From the NCBI GenBank assembly GCA_947097535.1, contig CAMURM010000009.1, positions 1 to 14,190 on the forward strand: a stretch of DNA of 14,190 bases, given 5' to 3'. Origin of the DNA: an uncultured Selenomonas sp. (GTDB lineage: Bacteria > Bacillota > Negativicutes > Selenomonadales > Selenomonadaceae). Below, one piece after another: positions 1 through 6,193 of the stretch (the first letter of the stretch is position 1; the number at the start of each line of letters is the position of its first letter). The notes under the pieces were generated by a model, which worked only from the letters and a program-made list of their open reading frames with translations, was not told where the DNA came from and ran no database searches. The position numbers and the translations under genes are program-made.

Positions 1-168
1 ATAGTTGTCCGCGATCTGCTCTTGCTTTCGGTTTTCGATGCGTGCATTCTGCGTCGCCGCATCTGCCTGTGCGCGATACATCGACACCTGCGCGTCCGCC
101 TGCGCTTGCTGCGCCCGGTATTGAAAGAGTCCTGCCAGAGCCGTCAGCCCTGCCACCCATCCGCACAT
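1..168 (-). CDS. Internal virion protein, gp14-like (partial, N-terminus only)
   Basis: This is the first 56 codons of a gene that runs off the left edge. The start ATG at 168 follows AGAGGGGGCAATAAT, a good Shine-Dalgarno, and lies two bases after the TAA of the gp13-like gene. The protein opens MCGWVAGLTALAGLF and then becomes a Gln/Ala-rich helix (QYRAQQAQADAQ, then YRAQADAATQNA). A short hydrophobic start followed by a Gln/Ala/Asn-rich helix is the usual beginning of T7 gp14-like ejection proteins of podoviruses. In that family the protein sits in the head and enters the cell envelope at infection. The position after tail nozzle and gp13-like genes fits. The assignment rests on composition and synteny, because the body of the protein is outside the window. 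Confidence 0.6.
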   Translation of the reverse strand, partial: MCGWVAGLTALAGLFQYRAQQAQADAQVSMYRAQADAATQNARIENRKQEQIADNY

Positions 169-169
169 A

Positions 170-727
170 TTATTGCCCCCTCTCCAACGTGAACGGGATG
201 AACCGCTCGCCGCCAAGCATGATTTCTTCGTGAAACGATGCGCCGCAAAAGCCGAGCCAATGCAGCGCGTCCTTGTTGAACGCCCCGACGGCGTTGTAGA
301 GCACGCCGAAGCGCTCCTTCCAGTCGTTTAGGATGCGTCTCGATTCTACGGCGAACGCATAGCGGTTCTTCGCCACGCGCTCCGTGCCGAGGCACCATAC
401 AAGCCGCCCTTCGTGTCCTTCGACCGCCCGATACCCCCATGTCGCGACAAGCCCCGTGCTCTCATAGGCGGCGAAACATTCTTCTGCAAGGAACACGGAG
501 TCATGGATCTCGTTTTCGATGGATGCCCCTCGCTTTGCCCACGCCGACAGTTCTTTTGTTTCCGACATGTCAAGCGCCGCACATTCGACGGCAAGTGCTT
601 TCATTTCCTTGACGCCTGCCTGAAGCTCTCGTCTGTCCACCGCGCGAAGCTCTCGGAAGAGTTCCTTGACGAGTGCTGCTTTCTTCTTTTTCTGCGTGAT
701 CTTTTGTATGGTATATCTCTTAGCCAC
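170..727 (-). CDS. Phage gp13-like protein (T7 Gp13 / DUF2833-type family)
   Basis: A 185-residue protein with a GTG start. The start overlaps the last codons of the tail-nozzle gene by 8 bases, and GGGAGG lies about 10 bases upstream. The first 45 residues are very basic and probably helical (KRYTIQKITQKKKKAALVKE). The remainder resembles a degenerate GNAT-like fold. A middle segment, AYESTGLVATWGYRAVEG, is followed near residues 120-165 by a segment containing W136, LYNAVGAFNKDALHWLGF and CGASF. The pattern of an Asn before a small-residue helix, then 'HWLGF' and 'G.SF', is typical of the T7 Gp13 / DUF2833 family. T7 gp13 is needed for virion morphogenesis, and acetyltransferase activity is not established for these proteins. 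The neighbours on both sides are tail and ejection genes. Family is fairly sure; function is inferred. Confidence 0.65.
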   Translation of the reverse strand: MAKRYTIQKITQKKKKAALVKELFRELRAVDRRELQAGVKEMKALAVECAALDMSETKELSAWAKRGASIENEIHDSVFLAEECFAAYESTGLVATWGYRAVEGHEGRLVWCLGTERVAKNRYAFAVESRRILNDWKERFGVLYNAVGAFNKDALHWLGFCGASFHEEIMLGGERFIPFTLERGQ

Positions 728-2999
728 CGACTGTTACCTCCCGTATGATCGCCGACAGGCTGAACGGATAGGGCGTATCGTGCGTGATGAGCGTGCGCCC
801 CTTCGTGTCCCAGCCGCCCGCCGGCAGCGTGATCTGTTTGTCGCCCGTATAGAGCACATCCTCGCCGAGTTCCATGCGCTCGTCGTCGTAGATGATCTTG
901 TTTTGCAGCGCTGCGTCTTTGCCGATCGCCCCGCCGAACGAATGGGTGAGCCTGAGGATCGCCGTTGAGATCGTCTTTGGCCGTCCCTGCATCGTGCCCG
1001 AATCCGTCAGTCCTGCATCCCAGTTCGGCTGCTCGACGACCATCTTGTAGGGCAGTCCGACCATCACGCGCCGCGCTGCTTCCGGCAATACGCTCGTTTC
1101 TTGGAGCGTCGTTTTTTCGTAGAAGTAGCCGTCGGCCAAGATCACGACTTCTTTTCCTAAAAGCACGTCTTTTCCCGGGATTTCCTTCGTCGCCGTATCG
1201 CGTGCATCGGTGAGCGCCGCATCCATCATGATGTAGTCCTGCTGCTTTTTGCTCGGCGGCATCGGCGCGAAGTATTCGAGGAACTGCACGACGCGCCCGC
1301 CGATCTTTCGCTCGACGATGACATAGACTTTGTCCGCACTGCCCGAGTTGACCGCGCATACCGCCTTGTATTTGCCGTCGGTCACGAAGTGGCTCCATGC
1401 GAAGACTTTCTGCTCGATCACATACGTCAGGCAGAGCATTTCGCCGTCGCCCGTCACGAAGTACAAGAGGCTGTCCGGTTCCTGCGCATAGGCGCCGCCG
1501 ACGATTTCGCGTCCGCGTACCAGATGTTTTGCCAAAAGCGTGAGGTCTGTGCCGTTGTAGCCGTCGCTTTCATACGAGTACCCCGTATCGCGGATGACCG
1601 AGCCGCGCCTTTGCACATAGATGATGCGGTTGCCGATGCGCAGGGGCGGGATGCCGCTCGCGCCGTAGTTTTCTTGATTCTTCGGCGTGATGTTCGTCGG
1701 CTTGACGGTTTCCGCGCCCGCGATCGTCCAGGTGTTGCCGTCCGTGAAGATCACGAGGTCGTTGCCGACGTCCATGTGATTGATGCTGTACGCCTGCCTG
1801 GACATGAGGTCTGCCGTCACCGCGCTGTCGTCCGTGACCGTGCCGGCTTCTTTGTCCACGGAGAAGTTCTCATAGTCGCCGCTTCGGCTCATCCATAGCC
1901 TTTGCGGATAGCGCCTGCAGCCGCCGAAGCAGAGCCGGTCTTGGAAGAACGCCGCCGAGCGCGGATAGCCGTTCGTTTCGCTCCATGCCGCCCAGTACCA
2001 ATCTGCAGTCGCTTCAATCCCGCCGAGAATCTTGTCTACATGTGCATGAGCATTTCGACCGTCTGCAACGTCTTTGATGGTCACATATCCCTCGTGGCGG
2101 TAGGGATAGGATGAGAGGTCGATATGGCATGTCCCTTTCGTGATTTCTGCGCGGATACGCAAGAGGCTGTATTCATCGACGTCGCCGCTTTCCGTCGGGT
2201 TGTAATCGTCCGTCGATGTATAGGTGCGAAGGTCGACCCATGAGGCGCCGTCGTCTTTCGAGTGCTGCACGATCACTTTGCCCGACCATGTGCCATGCGT
2301 AATGATCTTCCATGTCTTGCCGATGACGAGGGCGCGGCTTTCTGCATTGCCCGTCGCCTGCAAGCTCACTGTCTCGCCGTTGACGTACTGCTCGATTTTC
2401 ATCGTGTCGCCGACGCGCTCGGGTGTGAAGAGGTCTTTTGCTGCCGTCAGGCGGATGTCTCCTGTGCGTCCCGACGGCTGAATCGTCGCCTCTTCGTCAA
2501 GGTTGATGTCGCCATACGCCGGGCGCGTCCATGCCACATCCGAGAGTCGCCAGTCTTCTTCGGCGTAGCGTGCGAGTTTCTTCACGGGGAATCTTCCCGA
2601 GCAGATATAGAGCACGTCGACCGACTGCACGAAGCGCAGGTTTTTGAGGTCGCGCTCTTTGTACGGCGTTTCGAGGTCGATGCGCCGCCCCTTGGCGTGC
2701 AGCGGTTTGCCGTCTTTCCATATACGGATGTAGCGTTCGCCGATCTCCAAGAGATACGCGAGCGCTACGTCGTATTCGAAGCGGTAAAGCAGCACGTCTT
2801 TGCCGCCGTATTTGATTTCTCCGCAATAGACGCTGCCGGGACGCTTATAGACGGGACCGTAGGGGCGGATGATCGCATTTTCCGCCTGCAGGAGAGCGAG
2901 CTGATATTTGTCGAGGTCAACGCGCGAGGCGACTTCTTCGGACACTTCGCCCGCCGTGAAGGCAGGCTGTATGGCGTAGTACGGATTGGGCTGCACCAT
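720..2999 (-). CDS. Tail nozzle / tail tubular protein B-like (gp12-like)
   Basis: A 759-residue structural protein, close to the length of T7 gp12 and related podovirus stabilisation or nozzle proteins. The N-terminus has the family signature: AIQPAFTAGEVSEEVASR, then VDLDKYQLAL, then NAIIRPYGPVYKRPGS at about residues 43-58. It reads as 'F.aGE.s..v..R.Dl.kY...n...rpyG...kRPG'. The body is rich in beta strands and aromatic residues, as expected for the propeller and platform domains (RLWMSRSGDYENF; ADWYWAAWSETNGYPRSAAFFQ; WTIAGAETVKPTN). Family members form a hexameric nozzle below the adaptor ring through which DNA leaves. The start ATG at 2999 follows AAAGGGGGAGCAAC, and the upstream adaptor's TAA runs into that Shine-Dalgarno. 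It is intact, with no frameshift seen. Confidence 0.85.
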   Translation of the reverse strand: MVQPNPYYAIQPAFTAGEVSEEVASRVDLDKYQLALLQAENAIIRPYGPVYKRPGSVYCGEIKYGGKDVLLYRFEYDVALAYLLEIGERYIRIWKDGKPLHAKGRRIDLETPYKERDLKNLRFVQSVDVLYICSGRFPVKKLARYAEEDWRLSDVAWTRPAYGDINLDEEATIQPSGRTGDIRLTAAKDLFTPERVGDTMKIEQYVNGETVSLQATGNAESRALVIGKTWKIITHGTWSGKVIVQHSKDDGASWVDLRTYTSTDDYNPTESGDVDEYSLLRIRAEITKGTCHIDLSSYPYRHEGYVTIKDVADGRNAHAHVDKILGGIEATADWYWAAWSETNGYPRSAAFFQDRLCFGGCRRYPQRLWMSRSGDYENFSVDKEAGTVTDDSAVTADLMSRQAYSINHMDVGNDLVIFTDGNTWTIAGAETVKPTNITPKNQENYGASGIPPLRIGNRIIYVQRRGSVIRDTGYSYESDGYNGTDLTLLAKHLVRGREIVGGAYAQEPDSLLYFVTGDGEMLCLTYVIEQKVFAWSHFVTDGKYKAVCAVNSGSADKVYVIVERKIGGRVVQFLEYFAPMPPSKKQQDYIMMDAALTDARDTATKEIPGKDVLLGKEVVILADGYFYEKTTLQETSVLPEAARRVMVGLPYKMVVEQPNWDAGLTDSGTMQGRPKTISTAILRLTHSFGGAIGKDAALQNKIIYDDERMELGEDVLYTGDKQITLPAGGWDTKGRTLITHDTPYPFSLSAIIREVTVGG

Positions 3000-3011
3000 G
3001 TTGCTCCCCCT

Positions 3012-3608
3012 TTATGAAAAGCGTGCGTTTTGATACTTCTCGGGATATTTCGTCGTGCGCTCGCGCTCGATGGCGGCGTGGTATTTCGCCTGTTCGATCG
3101 CGCCTTGTGCGAGCTGCATCTGCTGCGCTGCGATATTGGCGCTTCCCGTGATGCCCATCGCGATGGATGAAGCGAGAAAGTGCGAGAGCGCTTCGATGAA
3201 GGTCTCGCTGAAAAAGCTCGTGTCTTTGACGTCTGCGATATACTCGCCGTAGGCGAGCGCGACGTCGGTTGCGATCACGCGCAGTCCTTGTCCGAGCGTT
3301 ACGATCTCATACTCTGCGCGTTCTTCTTCTTTCTTCCGCGCCCCCGCTTCGTCAAAGACGTACTGCACGAGGACGCTTTCCGTAGGGTAGCCGTAAGCGT
3401 ATGCCCACCCCGGCACCGTGCGGTCAAGAAGCGCGAGCTTTTCGATGCGCTTGGCAAAGCCCCACGGGTACAATAAAAGTGCACGGCGGCGCTCGTGATC
3501 GTAGTGCACGCGGCACTTCTTCGCTTCTTCCGAGTCGTCGTCCAAGCTGTTGATGCGCCCTTTGCCGATGTACGAAAGCGCCAGATTGCAGATTTCTGTC
3601 ACATTCAT
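3012..3608 (-). CDS. Head-tail adaptor / tail tubular protein A-like (gp11-like)
   Basis: A 198-residue protein. The N-terminus, NVTEICNLALSYIGKGRI followed by NSLDDDSEEAKKCR, then HYDHERRRALLLYPWGFAKR, is characteristic of T7 gp11-like adaptors: a helix with 'ALs.iG...I.sl.d.s.eA..c...y...r...L...pW.FA'. Such proteins form a dodecameric ring joining the portal to the nozzle. The ATG at 3608 is chosen because AAGGGGGAATCAGAA precedes it at ideal spacing. A TTG seven codons earlier is in frame but lies inside a strong hairpin arm and has no Shine-Dalgarno of its own. The C-terminal third is Ala/Gln-rich and helical (ANIAAQQMQLAQGAIEQAKY). It is followed, 12 bases on, by the nozzle gene. Confidence 0.8.
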   Translation of the reverse strand: MNVTEICNLALSYIGKGRINSLDDDSEEAKKCRVHYDHERRRALLLYPWGFAKRIEKLALLDRTVPGWAYAYGYPTESVLVQYVFDEAGARKKEEERAEYEIVTLGQGLRVIATDVALAYGEYIADVKDTSFFSETFIEALSHFLASSIAMGITGSANIAAQQMQLAQGAIEQAKYHAAIERERTTKYPEKYQNARFS

Positions 3609-3618
3609 TTCTGATTCC

Positions 3619-3679
3619 CCCTTGCCCAAGCGTCATAGGCGTATGGCGCTTGGGCAAGGGCAGAAGGTTTCCCCTCTGC
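3619..3679. repeat. Two back-to-back RNA hairpins between cement and tail-adaptor genes
   Basis: The main element has arms 3619-3637 and 3642-3660, which pair over 19 bp around a 4-base loop (GGCG). The only flaw is one G-T wobble (3633 with 3646). The core is CTTGCCCAAGCG pairing with CGCTTGGGCAAG. A second, smaller hairpin follows on the plus strand from 3660 to 3679 (GCAGAAGG with CCCTCTGC, one mismatch). No run of T follows either one, so they are not standard intrinsic terminators. In the minus-strand transcript the large hairpin ends right at the GGGGG of the tail-adaptor Shine-Dalgarno. Possible roles are setting the ratio of capsid/cement to tail protein by partial blocking of ribosome access, an RNase III processing site, or stabilising the upstream capsid message. 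Confidence 0.75.
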
Positions 3680-3693
3680 GCCTTTTGCCGCGT

Positions 3694-4035
3694 TCAGCGG
3701 TTGATGTTGTCGTCTAGGACAAGACCTGCCGTGATCTTGCCCTTCGTATAGGTGCTCGTCGCCTTGAGGCGCAAGAAGCCCTGATTGCCGCGCGGCAGAT
3801 GCACCGAGAGCGGCACGGTGTCAAACGTGCCAAGCGTTTTCGCTGCGCTAAAGTCCGCTGTCGCCGACGTTTCGAGCACCGTTTTGAGCGTCCCCGTTCC
3901 TGCGTCCTTGACGCGCACGACGAGGATCACGGGATCGCCCGCCTCACCTGCGCCGACGGCGAGTACGTCGGATTCGATCGTCGCTGCTGAAAGAGCTTTG
4001 CCGTCAAAAAACAGGTTTTCTCCGTCTAAGATCAT
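3694..4035 (-). CDS. Bbp16-like capsid cement (decoration) protein
   Basis: A 113-residue protein opening with MILDGENLFFDGKALSAATI. This matches the start typical of Bbp16-family proteins ('MILD..n.FsD.qa.tat..s'). The rest is beta-rich with small residues (DPVILVVRVKDAG; GNQGFLRLKATSTY), fitting a jelly-roll. In phage BPP-1 the equivalent protein binds the outside of the capsid as a cement, and the gene directly follows the major capsid gene as it does here. The ATG at 4035 follows GGAAGGGGGAAACACC, which also begins at the capsid gene's TAG stop. A double hairpin separates this gene from the tail genes downstream. Confidence 0.75.
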   Translation of the reverse strand: MILDGENLFFDGKALSAATIESDVLAVGAGEAGDPVILVVRVKDAGTGTLKTVLETSATADFSAAKTLGTFDTVPLSVHLPRGNQGFLRLKATSTYTKGKITAGLVLDDNINR

Positions 4036-4050
4036 GGTGTTTCCCCCTTC

Positions 4051-5076
4051 CTATGCTTTCTTGAGCGCCGTCTCTTCGTCGGAGATGGCGTCGCACTTTT
4101 TGATCTCGATGCCGCCGAAGAAGAGGCGCGGTACGTCCGCCGCCAGTTCTTGGCGCGTCACATGGACATTATTCTTGTCCAGAAGATAAATCTCGAACCA
4201 GTTGTAGAGCGATTCGGAGACGTACATCACGACTTTCTTTTCGCGCGACTGCAGGTTGCGGATGCGGTTCTTCGCAAGTACGAATTTTTCGATGAGTTTG
4301 CGCTTGCCGTCACTCGTCATATCCCCTGCGATCTTGTCGGCGTCAATGTTCCTTACGGCGGCATTGGCGCGAATGTCGCCGACGGCAAGCCCCGCCTTCC
4401 ATGTGAAGAGGCTCACGAGCGCCTGATACTCGTTGCCGTCCTTGTCCTGCACGGTCTGTTCGCCGAGGTCGCGCTGCTTGAGCCCCGCCTGCGAGTTTTT
4501 CGGGTAGATGCCGCTCGTCGCGTGCGTGCCCCAGCCGACGAGAAACGCCGACGTGTTCTTGGCGCCCGCGTTCGCCGTCATACCCTCGATCACCTGATAG
4601 CCCGGCGTGTTCTTCTCGCCGCCGATGATGGGATAGCGCATGGAAAGCCCGTTGAACGTATCGAGATCGTCGTCTGCGTTGCCGTAGAAAATATTCGCCG
4701 CGATCGCATCCGAAAAGCCGCCGACGAAGGCAGCGTCCTCGCTCCTTCTGAACTGCTCCCCGTTCGGCGCGAGCGCGATTTCTTCGATGTCCACGCACGA
4801 GCGATCTTCCAAGATGATGCAGGTGTCCTGCACCTGCATCGTCGTCGACTTGTGGCGCGTCACGCCGCGATTGATGCGACGCACCGAGGGCTTCGGCATC
4901 GACGTGCGAATCGTCGTGCGGTTGCCCGTCGGCAGGTTGCCCATCTTCCATGCGATGTCGTCCATGATCGGATTCGAGCTCAAAAGAGCCTCGATGATGA
5001 AATCCACGCTCCCGTCCGGTGCCAGACGCTTTCTGAGATCCGAAAGCGTCAGCGCCTGCATTCCAAGTGTTGCCAT
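4051..5076 (-). CDS. Major capsid protein (BPP-1-like)
   Basis: A 341-residue protein with the strongest ribosome site of the window (AAGGAGGAACAGAGTT before ATG at 5076), as expected for the most abundant virion protein. The N-terminal part, SVDFIIEALLSSNPIMDDI followed by WKMGNLPTGNRTTIRTSMP and VRRINRGV, is characteristic of podovirus capsid proteins of the BPP-1 group: 'iie.L...n.il.d..w..gN.ptg..t..r..lP...wR.iN.Gv'. Later segments such as EQFRRSEDAAFVGGFSDAIA and FYGNADDD also fit. BPP-1 capsids use an HK97-type fold. The gene lies between scaffold and cement genes. No delta-domain is seen inside the protein, consistent with use of the separate scaffold encoded upstream. Confidence 0.85.
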   Translation of the reverse strand: MATLGMQALTLSDLRKRLAPDGSVDFIIEALLSSNPIMDDIAWKMGNLPTGNRTTIRTSMPKPSVRRINRGVTRHKSTTMQVQDTCIILEDRSCVDIEEIALAPNGEQFRRSEDAAFVGGFSDAIAANIFYGNADDDLDTFNGLSMRYPIIGGEKNTPGYQVIEGMTANAGAKNTSAFLVGWGTHATSGIYPKNSQAGLKQRDLGEQTVQDKDGNEYQALVSLFTWKAGLAVGDIRANAAVRNIDADKIAGDMTSDGKRKLIEKFVLAKNRIRNLQSREKKVVMYVSESLYNWFEIYLLDKNNVHVTRQELAADVPRLFFGGIEIKKCDAISDEETALKKA

Positions 5077-5090
5077 AACTCTGTTCCTCC

Positions 5091-5825
5091 TTAGCTATAC
5101 CTGCGAAAATCCGTATTCGGATAAATCGACTTCTCCGCGCCCGTCGCGCCATTCGCGCCGCCGTCCTCGCCGACAAGCTCCGAGACCGCCGCCATCAGGC
5201 GAATCATTTCGATGCGGTTGCCCGCCCCCGTTTCGTTGAGCATATCGACCAGCCCCGGAATCTTCGCCGCGAGCGCGTCGCGTCCGGCGGCAGCCTTCGC
5301 CACCTGCGCCTCAAAATCCCCGCCGAGCGCCGCCCGCGCCTCCTCTGCCCACGCTGCCTGCGTATCGCGGATCGCCTGCACGGCGGCATCGACGCCCTGC
5401 TGCATATACTGCATCCCGTAGGCGGCGATCGTACTTGCCTGCTCTTGCGAAAGCCCCACTTTTTTCGCGACTTCGCCGAATGCGGCGGCGGACGCTTCGT
5501 CATAGTCCATACCGTCGGGGACGATGCTCTTGAAGTCGTAGGCGTCAGGCACGGCGGCAGCAGGATTCTCCCCTTCCCCCGCGCCGCCTAAGATCGTGCC
5601 GCCCGCCGCACCTGCGTCGCCCGCCGCTTCTCCTGCGCCGCCTGCTGCTCCTGCGCCGCCTGCTGCTCCTGCACCGCCTGCTGCTCCTGCGTCGCCCGCG
5701 TCTGCCCCTGCACCGCCTGCTGCTCCTGCACCGCCCGCCGCTGCTCCTGCGTCGCCCGCGTCTGCACTCGCATCCCCGCCGGCAAACAGTTGCAAGTCAA
5801 AGGCAAAGTCTTGCTCTTTTGTCAT
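5091..5825 (-). CDS. Capsid scaffold protein with Gly/Ala repeat region
   Basis: A 244-residue protein between Bbp19-like and capsid genes, the position of the scaffold in BPP-1-like phages. It begins MTKEQDFAFDLQLFAGGDAS; the 'FdLQLFA' tag recurs at the N-terminus of many Firmicutes phage head and scaffold proteins. Residues about 16-85 are a low-complexity stretch made mainly of Gly, Ala and Asp. The rest is acidic and helical (YDEASAAAFGEVAKKVGLSQ; QAAWAEEARAALGGDFEAQV) and ends in IYPNTDFRRYS, a basic/aromatic tail of the kind scaffolds use to contact capsid. Translation is coupled: its ATG overlaps the TGA of the upstream gene (ATGA), with GAGGAGGAA upstream. Its own TAA is fused to the capsid Shine-Dalgarno. 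The call rests on position and composition. Confidence 0.7.
   Translation of the reverse strand: MTKEQDFAFDLQLFAGGDASADAGDAGAAAGGAGAAGGAGADAGDAGAAGGAGAAGGAGAAGGAGEAAGDAGAAGGTILGGAGEGENPAAAVPDAYDFKSIVPDGMDYDEASAAAFGEVAKKVGLSQEQASTIAAYGMQYMQQGVDAAVQAIRDTQAAWAEEARAALGGDFEAQVAKAAAGRDALAAKIPGLVDMLNETGAGNRIEMIRLMAAVSELVGEDGGANGATGAEKSIYPNTDFRRYS
5635..5769. repeat. In-frame 18/21-bp tandem repeats in the scaffold gene
   Basis: On the plus strand the unit GCGCCGCCTGCTGCTCCT repeats at 5635, 5653 and, with one change, at 5671 and 5710. 21-bp variants lie at 5689, 5728 and 5749 (the GCGTCGCCCGCGTCTGC version occurs twice, at 5689 and 5749). All units are multiples of three, so the reading frame is kept and the protein gains or loses Gly-Ala blocks. 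The array can expand or contract by slippage without breaking the gene. Confidence 0.85.
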
Positions 5826-6181
5826 ACAGATTCCTCCTCGTCTTGTTCCGCCGCCCGAATGAGCGACTGCATCTCCTGCATAAACGCATGGTATTCCGTT
5901 TCCGCTTTCTGCTTGGCGGCAAGTAAAGCGGCATTCTGCGTGAGGATGCTTTTGATATACATCCCCACGCGTCGCTCGCCTTCTTTGACGAGCAGATCGT
6001 TGAGGTCGCTCGTCAGAAAGCTCGTGCTCTTGACCAGGTGGCAGCGTTCAAAGAGCCGCATGAGGAACCATCGCCCTTCCGCTGCATCCAAGAGATGCAG
6101 GAGCGCCGCGCGATCTTTCGCCGCCACTTTCTCATCTGCGATGCGCCGCATTTTGTCTGCTGCGCTGACGTCTTCGTTCAT
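5822..6181 (-). CDS. Bbp19-like phage protein
   Basis: A 119-residue protein with two conserved blocks of the Bbp19 family: EGRWFLMRLFERC at residues 35-47, and NDLLVKEGERRVGMYI at 61-76 ('F....N......eGeRrvGl.i'). Bbp19 proteins are found next to portal and scaffold genes in BPP-1-like podoviruses; their molecular role is not established. The C-terminal 40 residues form an acidic, Ala/Gln-rich helix. The ATG at 6181 follows AAGGAGAAGATGCC, and that Shine-Dalgarno is fused to the portal's TAA stop. Its own TGA overlaps the scaffold start. Confidence 0.75.
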   Translation of the reverse strand: MNEDVSAADKMRRIADEKVAAKDRAALLHLLDAAEGRWFLMRLFERCHLVKSTSFLTSDLNDLLVKEGERRVGMYIKSILTQNAALLAAKQKAETEYHAFMQEMQSLIRAAEQDEEESV

Positions 6182-6193
6182 GGCATCTTCTCC

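Noticed and set aside
601..1398. Minus-strand frame of 265 codons overlapping the nozzle gene
   Set aside because: Same-strand shifted frame, Arg/Gly-rich, entirely inside a recognisable gene.
2262..3017. Plus-strand open frame of 251 codons opposite the tail nozzle
   Set aside because: Mirror of the nozzle coding frame, caused by GC-rich codons; no family resemblance.
4150..5094. Long plus-strand open frame (314 codons) opposite the capsid gene
   Set aside because: Arg/His/Val-rich antisense shadow of a well-supported capsid gene; no ribosome site and no recognisable domain.
5635..5769. Tandem repeats as a CRISPR or iteron array
   Set aside because: Units are in frame within a coding region, without unique spacers, and encode a Gly-Ala arm.
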